Assembly (NCBI GenBank): GCA_030522415.1
Contig: CM060112.1
Span: forward strand, 8,394,001 to 8,458,000
Reading direction: 5' to 3'
Source: Channallabes apus
Taxonomy: Eukaryota > Chordata > Actinopteri > Siluriformes > Clariidae
Length of the DNA: 64,000 bases
Under the pieces are notes generated by a model. It was not told where the DNA came from. It was given only the letters and a program-made list of their open reading frames with translations, and searched no databases. The position numbers and the translations under genes are program-made. The first letter of the stretch is position 1. Each line of letters opens with the position of its first letter. This document shows, piece after piece, positions 1 to 10,520 of the stretch.

Positions 1-4
1 TGAG

Positions 5-330
5 TTGAGTTTGTGTTTAAAACCAGATAGGGCGTATTGGAATTACGCCGGGCCACAGACTTGTCTCTACGTGCAACAAAAGCAGACGGCTCGTGCTATC
101 GGCCGTTTTATGGCTGCGATGGGTTTCGCGCGGAGGCACTTGTGGTTAAATCTCAGGCGCAAATTCAAGGATAAGAATCGTGCATTCCTCCTGGATGCCC
201 CTATCTCGCCTTCTGGCCTGTTTCGAGATATCGTTAACTCGTTCGCCACGAGGTTCATGAGGCGAAGTTATATAACAAGCCTTCGGGAAATTCCTTCCCT
301 GCCGTGCTCAAAAGTCAGGACTGTCGGCCA
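5..330 (+). pseudogene. DIRS ORF1 (gag-like) remnant
   Basis: An open frame of 202 codons runs from 5 to 613, but only roughly its first 110 codons look like DIRS ORF1. Residues about 54-73 carry the RAFLLDAPISPSGLF segment, which I recognise from gag-like proteins of fish DIRS elements, and a basic patch (LRRKF) precedes it. The remaining codons look like out-of-frame or recombined sequence. The true N-terminus lies outside the window, so the ATG at 5 is an accident of the window edge. It is not expected to be functional. Confidence 0.5.
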
Positions 331-599
331 CACAGTCTCGACCGGGTCCGACTCTTGCGAGGCAAAAAACACAAGGTGTGTGTTTTTGAGCCTGCCACCC
401 CTTTGGGGTGCGACGCGCCTCACTATCATCCTCAAAAAGGTCAGACAGGCATATTGTCTTCTTCACAAAGAAGCCCTGAGGTTCATTCAGGATGCCGAAC
501 ATCTAACATCCCCCCCGTTTAACCAAGCCGCCGAAACTAAGACAGGGGATTTCACTCTAGGGCTGATCCCCAGCTTCATACCCCTCCTATGTAGTTCAA

Positions 600-1180
600 G
601 ACCCCGGTTTTGACTCTGGGTCCCACTCTAAGTTCGTCATCGCAGATGCTAACGTCAGACGCTTCCCTCACGGGCGGGAGTATGGTCTTATGTAGATGAC
701 CGTCCAGCCCCATGGAGCTGGAGAGGCCTTCTTCTCGCACGGCACATCAATTGCCTCGAAATGATGGCTCTATTTCTGGCCCTAAAGCACTTCCTCCAGC
801 AGTTGAGAGTGCCATGTCCCATTGCGGTTGGACAACACTATGGCAAGTCTCATATATTAATCGCCAGGGCGGACTGTGCTCGTGCCGCTAAATAGCTAGC
901 GCACCAGGTTCCTGTCCCTCAGCACGATTTACATTCCAGGGCATATGAATGTGAGAGCAATTGTACGTCCAATCAATCTCTGACACACGGGGAATGGAAA
1001 CCCCACCCTGAAGTAGTCAGTCAATCTGGGAGAGATTTCATGTAGCAGAGGTGGACCTCTTTGCCTCGCAAGATCAGCAAATGTCCCCTTTGCTACTCTC
1101 TGACTCTGGACCTAGTATCCTTCTTCAAGAGCTTATGCCCTCAAATGGAATGTATTTAAAGGGTGACATTGGGTGAGAGA
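600..1180 (+). pseudogene. DIRS reverse transcriptase / RNase H remnant
   Basis: Translation in several frames, with stops and frameshifts, gives blocks typical of the C-terminal RT/RNase H part of DIRS pol. They are ALKHFLQQLR and RLDNTMASLIY near 780-870 (the RNase H core, where RxDN is usual), YIPGHMN near 930, GEWKPHPEVV near 990-1020 and VDLFASQDQQ near 1050-1080. The catalytic RT palm motif is not present in this stretch. The fragment is broken by at least three frame changes. Confidence 0.6.
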
Positions 1181-1339
1181 TTCTATTGATATCTTCCGAA
1201 AGTTTCATTTGTAACATGCACCCTACTGTTTTGAAGCCTTCTGTCCTCAGCCTTTTACAGGTTTGGAGCAGGCGAACCTTCACTTACTGTCCAGTACGTG
1301 CTCTTCAGATTTACGTCCACCGGATGAGCCAGTGGCGCA

Positions 1340-1580
1340 AGTCAGAGGGCCACTATACTGGGTGAGAGATGCTATTGCCCTCTCCTATGACGCACATGGG
1401 CTTACTTCGCCTCTAGGAATCAGGGCTCATTCAACCAGGGGGATTGCCTCAGTTATTGCACTAGCAAGAGGTCTTCCCCTGCAACAAGTGTGTGCTAAGC
1501 AGGTAGATCCTGTCCACTGGCGATATGTTTCAGGGCTGGAGTTTCTGCAGAAAAAGCTTGTCCTCGGGCTTGTGCCCTAA
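1340..1580 (+). pseudogene. DIRS tyrosine recombinase C-terminal region, copy 1
   Basis: Reading frame 1263-1580 contains VRDAIALSYDAHGLTSPLG followed by IRAHSTRGIAS, the HxxR block of the DIRS tyrosine recombinase active site, then LPLQQVC. After that the frame diverges and the WSS and catalytic Tyr blocks are absent, so this copy is truncated. About 420 bp downstream the same region occurs again (1856-2100). The shared lead-in (TTCCGAAAGTT...CATTTGTAACATG) at about 1195 and 1622 shows a direct duplication or two insertions of the same family. Confidence 0.62.
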
Positions 1581-1855
1581 TACTCTCAAGATGTACTTAA
1601 CCACATCCTCACTGAACTATCTTCCGAAAGTTCCATTTGTAACATGAACCCTACTAACTGCATCCTCACTGAGCTATCATCCTAAGTCCAAAAAAAAAAA
1701 AAAAAAAACATTGCCCTATTGTTTTGAAGCCTTCTGTCCTCCACCTTTACAGCTTCGGAGCAGGAGAGACTTCACTTACTGTGTCCAGTACATGTTCTTC
1801 AGATTTACGTCCACCACATCAACCAATGGCATGAGTCAGAGCAGTTTTTACATGT

Positions 1856-2100
1856 TTGGGACCGCAACTGGCGGTGCGACCGCTACACTGGATGAGAGAT
1901 GCTATTGCTCTCTCCTATGAGGCACATGGGCTCACTTCACCTCTAGGAATCAGGGCCCATTGGACCAGAAGGGTCGCCTCATCTATTGCTTTTGCAAGAG
2001 TTACTCCCCTCCAGCAATTGTGTGACGTGGTAGGTTGGTCCTCGCGCACACATTTGTTACATTTATAATCTGGATGTTTATGCTACTCCGGGCTCACGGA
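1856..2100 (+). pseudogene. DIRS tyrosine recombinase C-terminal region, copy 2
   Basis: Frame 1856-2068 has the same blocks as copy 1 but continues to the natural end: IRAHWTRRVASS (HxxR with Ser to Trp), LQQLCDVVGWSSRTH, then LYNLDVYATPG, where the Tyr of YNLDV is the expected nucleophile. One frame change near 1895 joins LHWMRDAIALSYEAHG to the upstream half. The DIRS terminal region follows directly, so this is the copy in its original place. Confidence 0.62.
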
Positions 2101-2261
2101 AAGCCCCGAGTTAGCAGGCTCACATAGTTCTGAGACCTTCTCGGCCTTGTGCGCACACGCTACACAACCTTGGGGCCCAGACACTTGCAGTGCGGCGGCG
2201 TTGGTATTCTCGTTCCCACAGCGTTTTCACGCTGCATCGAGTGAAGCCTTTGAAAGGGAAC

Positions 2262-2575
2262 GCCTCGGGTTACTTTGCTGTAACCCTGTTCCCTGAAAAG
2301 GCAGGAACGAGATGCTGCGTCCCAATGCCGCACTGCCACGTGACCGGACGTCCGTTCAGACAAATCAATCTGAAGAATGCCTCTGGCTCACTACTATTTA
2401 TAACCTGCCGGTGCATCTAATCAGATGACATCACCTGACCGAGGGTATATAGGCCAAAATTTGGCGTGTTTATACACACATGCTTCACAGCCGGCAACAT
2501 GACAAGATGCGTTTTCACGCAGCATCTCGTTCCCCCCTTTTCAGGGAACAGGGTTACAGCAAAGAATCCGAGACA
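2262..2575. repeat. Inverted repeat in DIRS terminal region
   Basis: Arms at 2280-2320 and 2517-2557 are 41 nt each and almost perfectly complementary (GTAACCCTGTTCCCTGAAAA at the outer edge, GAACGAGATGCTGCGT at the inner edge). With mismatches they extend outward by about 18 nt to 2262 and 2575. The spacer is about 196 bp. DIRS elements are known for inverted terminal repeats plus an internal complementary region, and this pair fits that architecture. Confidence 0.65.
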
Positions 2576-3590
2576 ATTACTGTAACCAAAAAAAAAAAGT
2601 GCATTTTCTGTCACATTATTTTAGACCAATGAATGATCATGTTTTCACTCAAATCCCAAGAAATTAACTAAACTAAAAGTTTTGCGCCAACTAGATATAT
2701 GTTATGAGAGATATGAGTTATGATATACAATACCTGGATATGAGTGTAATTTGTTATAGCGATGTTTTAATGATTTGAGTGGGGGGGGGGCGGTATCATG
2801 GATTTAATTCAGGGATTCAGATTCACTTCTTCTTCCTTTTATTTCTCCTCCCTGATTTGTATGCAACACGGTAACCTTGAATTTGCTACACCTGTTCAAA
2901 ATCTTATGCTTATTCTCCTCTTCTCAAGGAAACCGCTTTGTCATATTAAACCTAAATTACACTACATTTGACCTCTGCCGCTGTCTCGGCATCACACTGT
3001 CCTCGCTTGTCACTTACCATGACATGTTCATATGGTCTCCCATGTTTAAGCTCCTTTAATTTATTGCTTCATGTTCAAACCCTTTCCTTTTACCAAAGCA
3101 GCAAGTGGTACATTTTTTTTTTCTTGGAAAGCAATACACTTTTAACTCTCTTCCTTTTTTTTATCACTATCGAGTCTCCTTTTTCATGCCCGGGCATGGA
3201 GTAGTGGGTCGCTTCTTTAATTCCACCTGCACAGATCTCACAGCTGCTGTTGCTCCTATTTAAATAAGAAGCTAGAGCTCAACCCTGGCTCTGTAATCAT
3301 ATTCGTATCTGCAGTGTTGCGGCAAAGTTGAGCAGAAAAAGGAATCGAGATAAGCTTCGGATATATCATAAAATTCTAAGGGATTCTTTAACTTGATGTT
3401 AGTACTTAGGTGAGGAAGGGAAACTTCCATAATCTTAAAGTCCTAATATAGTGCCTAACATGGATCCTGCTGCTTGGTTTGATGCAACATTTGCATGAAA
3501 AAAAGGCAGTAGTTATCACAAGATAACATCTTTGACCTCTAACTTCTCTATGCCACCCCATAACACACTCAGAGGAAAGTGCTATCGGCC

Positions 3591-3835
3591 CTTTTCAACA
3601 TAAGAAAGGAGTTAAAGTCAAACCGAGATTTCTTATGAAGCAGTTGTAAAACTGATAGAATACTTGAAGCACAGTATGGCGAAGAGAATTTAAGCTGCAG
3701 TAAAACATTTGAATGGTGCAGATGTTTTAAAGTAGGAGGTACATCCCAGCCGAGGTGGCTCGGAGCCCAGTGTGATTTTACACTTTTGGATTTCGAGCCT
3801 TGGATGGGATGTCAGGATTTGAACATGATCGTGAA
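3591..3835 (+). mobile_element. mariner-like transposase N-terminal relic
   Basis: Homologous to 9045-9292. Both have AAAGTCAAAC...GA.TT then ACATTTGAATGGTGCAGATG or similar, which in translation gives the block KTFEWCRCFK.GGTS seen at the end of the first helix-turn-helix in a mariner family (typical form SKTFEWCKRFKEGRTS). Stops and frameshifts are numerous. Only the N-terminal quarter survives. Confidence 0.45.
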
Positions 3836-4224
3836 TGTCCTGTTCAAGGATTTGCATCACAAGTGCCCTCTGTGTAAACATCTGCTTTCAACAAAGATGC
3901 GACTTTCTGTAAGATGAAAATCAGAATGTCAATGGTTTGGACATCTGGGATTACTTTTGTCTTCACTTTTTTTTATCATATGATTCTGCCAAACCAAATT
4001 ATATATATTTTTTTCACTTGGCAATTCCTTTATTAAACAGTGCGACATTTTAGAAACCTTCCCACTTTTGTGCACTGGTTTGCAAGTATCTTTACTGGGG
4101 CAAGATATATCCAGTAATGTGAAATGTTCACAGCATCACATATTTAAATTTGTTCTTTGAATGAGTTTTGTTTGTAAAAGTGTGTAACATTTAGTGACAA
4201 AAATGAAATCATTAAAATCTAAAT

Positions 4225-4420
4225 GTTGGCTTAGTGCTTAGCCCCTGTTCGATCTCCAGGGTTCTCCAGGGGATCTAATCTTGCCTCTGGTCCTGTGCGT
4301 GTTCTCCATGTCCTTGGTGATTTTCCTTTGGAAAGACATGCAGGTTGATTGGAATTTCCAAATTGCTCTTACTGTGTGAGTGTGTGGCCTACAAAGGGTT
4401 GGCACATGAATGGAATCTGC
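4225..4420 (+). mobile_element. tRNA-SINE relic in intron
   Basis: An old copy of the window's major SINE family. Recognisable pieces are CTTAGTGCTTAG (A-box area), TGTTCGATCTCCAGG (B-box area), GTGTTCTCCATGTCC, AAGACATGCAGGTTGATTGG and CAAATTGCTCTTACTGTGTG, in the family order. It is heavily mutated, with no tail or target duplication seen. Confidence 0.45.
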
Positions 4421-4614
4421 TTTTCTAGCTTATTTTTTGTGTGTTATCCATTCTGAGATACTTTTCAGCTCACCATGGTTGTAAGGAGTAGTGGAATTAC
4501 TGTAGCTTGACTCTCAATTTAGACTATTCTATTCTGATCTCTCTCATCAAAAAGGCATTTTTGATTGTTTTGTTATTTCTCCAGAATTCGTATCATGATT
4601 TTTTCTTTCCACAG

Positions 4615-4949
4615 ATGGACTTTTAGGACCTAGAGGCCTAATGGAAGCAACAGAGATGTGTACACAGGAGTGTCTAGTGCTCGGCCACTCGGATAACTGC
4701 TGGATGCCCCCCAAGTCACCGGCTTCAGCCTATGGAGGCGGCCAGAACGAGTGGACGAAAGACAAACTGCTGAATGGTCACACGCTAACCCGTGGCTGGA
4801 AGAGCAGCCACGAGCACTTCGGAGACAGGAAATCTTTCAACGTAGGAGGAGTTGGAGTGAGCAGTCACATAACCGACATCCCATTGGCCAGTTTGAAATC
4901 CTACCAGGCCTCTTCTGGCACTGAAAACCCAAAGGAGCAACAGCTTTAA
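4615..4949 (+). CDS. pcdh9: Terminal coding exon of a delta-protocadherin (pcdh9-like)
   Basis: This exon encodes the last 110 residues of the cytoplasmic tail of a homophilic neuronal cell-adhesion cadherin. A polypyrimidine tract and CACAG end at 4614; the exon opens with AT, the last two bases of a split codon. The frame then reads [56 protein letters not shown] and ends NPKEQQL with TAA at 4947-4949. The segment CTQECxxLGHSDxCWMP is the CM2 cytoplasmic motif of delta-protocadherins (PCDH1/7/8/9/10/11/17/18/19); the [14 protein letters not shown] lead-in and the HMTDIPLxxLKSY type ending are what I remember of PCDH9. The ATG at 4641 is an internal Met, not a start. The cadherin repeats, membrane span and CM1 lie upstream, outside the window. 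Codon use is even and there are no breaks, so this is a live gene. The main alternative is another delta-protocadherin such as pcdh17. Confidence 0.88.
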
Positions 4950-6032
4950 GAGCATTTACTCCGTTACTGATATTTTATTCCAGTTAAAAAAAAAGAAAGA
5001 AAGAAAAAAAACAGATTATTTTCTTTTACATTTCCTGTCTCATTTTCTGTCATTTTATTAGATGAATGCTAATGCTGTGTGATAGTGAGACGTACAGATT
5101 AGACAAAAAAGTGCTTATTTACAGTTACTATGCGAAATCGAACTTTGCACGGAGATGTCACAAAACTTTTTTCTTTCTGAAAAAAATTAATAAACTTGTC
5201 TGGGATTTCATGCAAATTGTCATATACAAAACATAAAAAAGGAAAAAAAAAAAAAAAGAAAAACGTGTGCATCATCTTAGGATGGAGACTGCAAATGTTG
5301 AGAGAGACAAAAACGACTTGGGACTTTTGCTGTGTTTTCAAAGCGATAATATGGCTGACCAATATACAGTAAACCAATATTGTGACGTGGTTGTTTATTG
5401 AGGTGTTTTTGGGACTTTATTAATCTTAAACAGTGAAGAAAAACGGAGAAAGCATCGTGCTAATACACTGTTAGTGGAAACCTCGTTTTAGTCTCGTCAT
5501 CAGTGGAGTGTCTGTAAATATAAATTAATACTAACCGATTTTATGTACTTGTAATACTCACATGGGTTAGATTAACAATCATGGCAGTTGTCATTTATTA
5601 TTTATTTCTAGGAAATCAATCCCAGAATTCCACTGATGTTTCTAATGCACCCTCATTAACTACCCCCCCCCCCCCGCGCCGCTCCCCAATGTAGTGAAAA
5701 TAATGCAGCCAAAAATGATTTCCTTGGAGATTTACACACTCGCTTTCCTTAACAATCTGTACAGTCATTCTGGCCTGCTAATTACCTAATGGATTAAAGT
5801 GACAATTTCCAGTACAGACAGATGAGCTGGGAAAAATAAAACACAAGCCCAAAACCATGAGTACTACCTTTAATCGTGCTGCCAAGAGATAAGGGGAAGG
5901 TGATGGGGAAGACGATGGGGCATTTAAAACAGAATTGGAACACAGCCAAGGGGTTGGTTTTAGATTTTAGGTGGGAAATATGCATTTATTTATTTCCTTG
6001 TTTATGTCTGTACAGAATGACAACTGTATATC

Positions 6033-6080
<48 letters not shown>

Positions 6081-6995
6081 CCACCCACACACACATACAC
6101 ACATACCCACTATACAAAGTACGACCACAACAAAAAAATATCAGTATGTATAAATAAAATCACATGACGTGACTCATACAATTTCACAATTTGCATTTAC
6201 TTAACAAACATATTTTTTCAAAACTATTTTCTATTATAATATTATTGTAATCACTCGGTTTATACTTATGGAAGTGAAAATTTGATGTCTTAAAAAAAGA
6301 AAATGACACAATGTTACAATTCAACAGCAATATATTTGTAAATGTTTTATTTCAATATTGGTCACTATTGTAATGCAAAATTTAAACTGTGCTTAAAATC
6401 CAAAATAGAACATGCAGTCTATAAAATTATGTTTTTTTTCCCTTTTTTTTCTTTTTAACATCCCTTCTGATATATATATATATGAATGTTATTTTCAACC
6501 TGCAAAATCGTGTGTAATTTTGGGTTTCATGTGCTGTGCCTTCGTCAAAATACTGCAAATAGTAATAATAATTATATATATTTTAAAAATCTAATCGTAG
6601 TTTTAAAAATATTTTTGTTTTTTTTAATGACATAGGTATAGAGTTTAATTATGGCCATTTCCCCCCATAAGCAGAAAATTTTAACCTGAACATCAATGGC
6701 AAAGATGGACAATAACTTGACACATTATGAAGCATGTTCACAAAATTTAGGATTGCTTTTCTCTCCCCTTTTTATTTATGTGTTTTAACTTCCTTTTGTA
6801 AGGCATGAACAGCACGTGAAATGAAAAACAGCTTTAATGAGATTAAATTATTTCCCATTGTGTGTTTTTTAGTTCCGTTAATTTGTATAGCATTTATTTT
6901 GTACACACTGAATGTCGTGTTCATTTTGTACAGCACTTCCACATTTTATGTCCCAATTAAAAAAAAAAAAACATAAAAAAAAACATGAAAAAAAA
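4950..6995 (+). other. pcdh9: Putative 3' UTR of the protocadherin gene
   Basis: AT-rich sequence with no ORF of interest directly after the stop codon. Candidate poly(A) signals are AATAAA at 5189-5194 and later AATAAA copies near 5837 and 6150. The stretch to about 6995 ends in a T-rich block, TTTTGTACAGCACTTCC, then A-runs. A further AATAAA is at 7117-7122. The true end cannot be fixed from sequence alone; RNA-seq or 3'-end reads would decide. A C13 run near 5664 and a (CT)n(CA)n tract at 6036-6110 lie within it. Confidence 0.5.
6036..6110. repeat. (CT)n(CA)n compound microsatellite
   Basis: About 32 bp of CT units followed by about 35 bp of interrupted CA units, inside the presumed 3' UTR. 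Confidence 0.95.
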
Positions 6996-7267
6996 AGTAA
7001 GAGCAAGGGGATTGTGTGTATTGCTTTGAGCCAGTGTGTGGTTAGGGGATGTGTGAAATTCTATTGATATTATTCTATTACTGCGTGTTGCCGCTCTACA
7101 CGTATACAGCTACTGCAATAAATGGGTTAAATTTGTGCACGGATGTGACTTGTGCAATTTATCACCATGATTTACTTTTCTATCATGCACTTTACACAGT
7201 ACACTCCTGTTATTGTTCATTGCTTCATTAGTAGTGCAGATGCTATTTCAGTCAGTTCATCAGGTGA

Positions 7268-7281
7268 CCACCAGGGGGAAA
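7268..7281 (+). promoter_or_regulatory. CTCF-like motif
   Basis: CCACCAGGGGGAAA in the context TGACCACCAGGGGG matches the core consensus CCASYAGRKGGCRS except at the C/R positions near its end. It lies just outside the protocadherin transcription unit. Motif match only. Confidence 0.35.
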
Positions 7282-7500
7282 CACTGTTCTGCAAAGACAT
7301 ATTAAGACTTATTATGTTCCCATGTGGTTTGTTAATTGTATTGCATTTAGACCAAGCATTTAAATTGTGTTTTGTGTTTTAATTAGGTTCTGTTAGTCTT
7401 GCTTTCTTTTAATTAAAAAAAACATAGGTGAAAGATCCAAAAAATTGTTTCAGTGTTTTACTCTTTTTACCTGGATTTACTTTTGTTGTCAATTTCCAGG

Positions 7501-7554
<54 letters not shown>
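7501..7554. repeat. (ATT)n microsatellite
   Basis: About 18 uninterrupted ATT units. Confidence 0.97.
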
Positions 7555-9044
7555 TCTACAAAAAGCCTTCCTGTATTTCTGCAATTTCAGGTTACTTAAA
7601 TATTTGTGAAAGATGGTTTTCTGCTGCTTTTCGCCTAAAGTTACAGCCATTAAGCAAGACCATGCTGTGCTTCAGAACCTAGTCCTGCAGAGATTGTAAC
7701 TAAGTGAAACCCAGAAATGCTATTTGATGAACCTGATTTTCTGATACTGAACTAGCATCCATAAAAATGTTGATTGAATGTTGGGTTTGGCAGGACATTT
7801 TAACAAAAAGACGCAGAGCATCATTCTGCCTCTAATTCTTCAGACCAGACCATTGACACCAACAACTGGTTGTTCCCAAGTGTCCTTGACTACAAATGAA
7901 CCTGTGCACTTGGAAATACCAATGGCTCCAAACCCATGTGTTGAACATAGTTCCTTCTGTTGGTTTAGTTACAGGTGTCATTTTTTATTTTTTTTATATT
8001 TCCCACAACTTTCCAGCTTATTTCAAGTGCTAACTGTATCTGAACCCAATTATTTTCTGGGTGAAGAAAACCATCTGTACCAAGTTGCATCCTGTAAGGC
8101 TGACCAGCTGGTTTGTATTTAAGAAAGAAATTAATAGAGATCCAGTACGCTCACTGCTGACTATGATTATGTGGCAAAATGTTTTGAATTAACACAATGA
8201 AGTTTAATCACTTTTCACAATATGGGCAATATTCTGGTGTTTTTGTTTAGTTCCCCCCCCCCCCCCCACCTCCCATGATCCTAGACTTCACCTCCAGTCT
8301 ATGCAGAAAAACCCAACTCAGACATGGCGGACTTGAAAAGTTATAATTTGTACCACAACTGCAACCTTTCAAAGCAGATAGAATGTTTGCTTAGTTTGAC
8401 AATATAATACACAATCTTTTATTGCTTGAGCATAAACACAGCAGCTAGTTCAACTGTAGTTCAAATTGAGCTTTACACCAATATAGAACTCAAGTAGTGC
8501 TTCAGTTCTAGCATAATCATCAGCCTTGGTGGTATGACTTTCCTTTTCATTGTAGAAGTGGATCCATTAGAGGTAGAAATAAGTCATTCATTTGCCTTGT
8601 ATGCTCACATGCTTTTTCTTACATAGTGGACATAATAACAGCAAGCTGTTGACTCTCGAACTAGATAGGAAGAGTGGCACTGGCTAGACGAGCTTTATCA
8701 CTTGATCTCCATCAGATGGCTTTTTGAGAGATTTTATCTGCTTGTTGCTGAAGACAATCTGTTTATCAGCTAGTCATGGCTGACTAGGACAAAAAAAATC
8801 CCTAAAAAAACCTCATAAAATGTATTGGCTATTTGTAAGGTGCCCAAACACTACTCTTCATTCAGTTTATTTTGTAGTTTGGTGGAACAGCAGTTGAATC
8901 TCTTCTATTGACAAGTTCCACAGCCTTTTACAAATCAAATAAAACACGAATAAAGGTATATCTTATCTCATCTAAGACCTAGCAACCTTGCAGAGAAACC
9001 TCATTTACCTCGTTTACTGTTTACCCTATTATTTTAGTCATTAA

Positions 9045-9292
9045 ACGAGGTGTATTCAAGTCAAACTGGGACTTAGGAAGATATTTCAGGTGAATGAATG
9101 GGTAAAGCCGATCGACATTTACAGAGGACTTCTAGGTGGTGGTGGTCAGACTCTTAGCTACAGTAGAATATTTGAATAGTGCTAACATTTTAAAGAAGAC
9201 TCAGTGCCCACTGCAGTCATTCCCATGCATTTTCAGCAAGTGGAACTTTTAATCCTTGAAAACAATTGAATAACTTGAGGCTTATTCATCTG
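9045..9292 (+). mobile_element. mariner-like transposase relic, 5' part (split by MITE)
   Basis: GTGTATTCAAGTCAAACTGG, GATCGACATTTACAGA and ATATTTGAATAGTGCTAACA line up in order with the mariner relic at 3591-3835. The implied protein has the block RxLMKxxxKLIDIYRxL and then SKTFEWC, as in the N-terminal DNA-binding part of mariner transposases. The element resumes after the MITE at 10374. Confidence 0.5.
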
Positions 9293-10373
9293 GGGTCCGT
9301 TCTTTGTACGTCGCTTGACACATTCAAGATGAACTGACACATCTAAGATGAGATCATCGTGCTAATTACGGTCTGGCTAAGTTGGTTCTTCGAGCCACCT
9401 GTTGTTGATGATTAGTATGACTGGATTGAGTTGTCTAGGATTATTGCACATTCGTGCGTTGGTTTAAAAGGCGATATGCATCGACAGTAGAAACACTGAT
9501 CACAAGTCCTTTGATTGGTTGACGAAATGACAAAAGAGCGGCTCAATTTTTTTTGTAACACGTGTTATGCGCTGAAATGCTCCCCTGCCGTGGATCCCCC
9601 CCCCCCCCACACACACACATATAATTGCTATCAAATATTATATTAGAACATACGTAATATGCGAATTCCTTGCGCATATGGTTTACAAATTACAAATTAC
9701 ATGAGACCATAAAATAAAATAAGCAATATGAAAAGAAATATGTTGTTTATGGGAAAATAGAAACATTAATATTTTTTTCAAAAACATGTATACTTTTATA
9801 TTGTTTATTTCATAATAAAATTTGTTTCGTCCAATTTTTCAGTATAAAAATATTTATTTTTATTATATATAAATATTTATTTGCACATTCATGACGAACC
9901 CCTGAAAAATAAATGTGTTACAAAATAAACATTATACAAGAATTTGTATTAATGGTCTTGACGGCTGTCTCGTGCCTAGGGTTTATTATAACAGTAATAT
10001 CATTTGATAATAATAAACCTATGAATTTATGTTCTAATATAATATTTGATAGTGATTAAAGCTATATATGCAATAAATATATATATATGCAAGATACTTT
10101 TCTTTTCCCACGTGAGTCCATCTGCGTCAGTCATGCACTTCAACCAATCAGATGTGACGTCGCCATTTCAACCAATCATAACCTGCCAGGAGCGCAGCCT
10201 AAATCCTGTTTACATGAAATAAACCTGCTACTGAGCAGGTTCAAGCTTACGGACATGTTGCTATGACAGCAAATGCGAGAAGTTCATCGAAGAACGAAAC
10301 AATCCAAGATCAGGACAAATCCACAACAATCAAATCCAGCTAATTGAGTTAGCGACGTACGAAGAACGGACCC
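9293..10373. mobile_element. PIF/Harbinger-type MITE with CTG target duplication
   Basis: The terminal inverted repeats read GGGTCCGTTCTTYGTACGTC at both ends (9293 inward and 10373 inward), with further partial match beyond. The flanks are CTG at 9290-9292 and CTG at 10374-10376, a 3-bp duplication of the CWG type used by PIF/Harbinger transposases. Internal sequence is AT-rich with no transposase, so the 1081-bp element is non-autonomous. It sits inside a mariner relic. Internally a second, unrelated inverted repeat occurs (9622-9652 with 10028-10058). Confidence 0.75.
9622..10058. repeat. Internal inverted repeat pair inside the MITE
   Basis: Arms at 9622-9652 and 10028-10058 are 31 nt, reverse complementary except at two positions (core ATCAAATATTATATTAG then AACATA). 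They flank about 375 bp of AT-rich DNA. Either a second short TIR element nested in the MITE, or a subterminal structure of the MITE. Confidence 0.6.
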
Positions 10374-10520
10374 CTGGTTGTGGAAACTGTATACACAACG
10401 CCACTTGCACATTACAGGAACTTGGCTGGGAATCATTCCCACATCCCTGTACAGTTCTGGCTCTGGCATGGTATCCAAGCATTATACTGGGATAAGTGCA
10501 TTAGTCTAGGCAAATTTTTA
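10374..10520 (+). mobile_element. mariner-like transposase relic, 3' part
   Basis: Resumes immediately after the MITE. Translation gives LQELGWESFPHP, the conserved mariner stretch that precedes YSPDLAPxDYHLF, and then, after a deletion, HGIQALYWDKCIS, the C-terminal mariner block (usual form WDKCIxxxGDY). With 9045-9292 it forms one internally deleted mariner copy. Confidence 0.6.

Larger units (their letters stand above)
1..2580 (+). mobile_element. DIRS-like tyrosine-recombinase retrotransposon, degenerate, cut by window start
   Basis: Remains of a DIRS-type retrotransposon, a class that integrates with a tyrosine recombinase instead of a DDE integrase. In order, the sequence shows a gag-like ORF, a stop-riddled RT/RNase H stretch, two copies of the recombinase C-terminal region, and a terminal region with inverted repeats. 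The marker motifs are RAFLLDAPISPSGLF (gag-like), GEWKPHPEVV and VDLFAS (RT/RNase H end), and AHSTRG with YNLDV (recombinase). Most of the reverse transcriptase core is missing or unrecognisable between about 330 and 600. It lies in the same orientation as the downstream protocadherin exon, inside what should be that gene's last intron. The left end is outside the window. The class is fairly sure; the exact right boundary (about 2580) is not. Confidence 0.72.
2581..4609 (+). other. Last intron of the protocadherin gene, distal part
   Basis: AT-rich, with no coding exon visible. It contains a G10 run at 2781-2790, a mariner relic near 3591-3835 and a SINE relic near 4225-4420. Intronic status is inferred from the splice acceptor at 4594-4614; the upstream exon is not in the window. 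Confidence 0.55.
7000..9044. other. Gene flank, no coding sequence recognised
   Basis: AT-rich flank downstream of the protocadherin 3' UTR. It holds an (ATT)n tract at 7501-7554, a C15 run near 8253, a CTCF-like motif at 7268-7281 and AATAAA near 8938. ORFs of up to 114 codons occur but show no recognisable domain or codon structure. Part of 7000-8100 could still be 3' UTR. Confidence 0.4.

Noticed and set aside
5..613. 202-codon ORF as an intact gene
   Set aside because: Only the first part resembles DIRS ORF1; downstream codons do not, and the surroundings are full of broken DIRS pieces.
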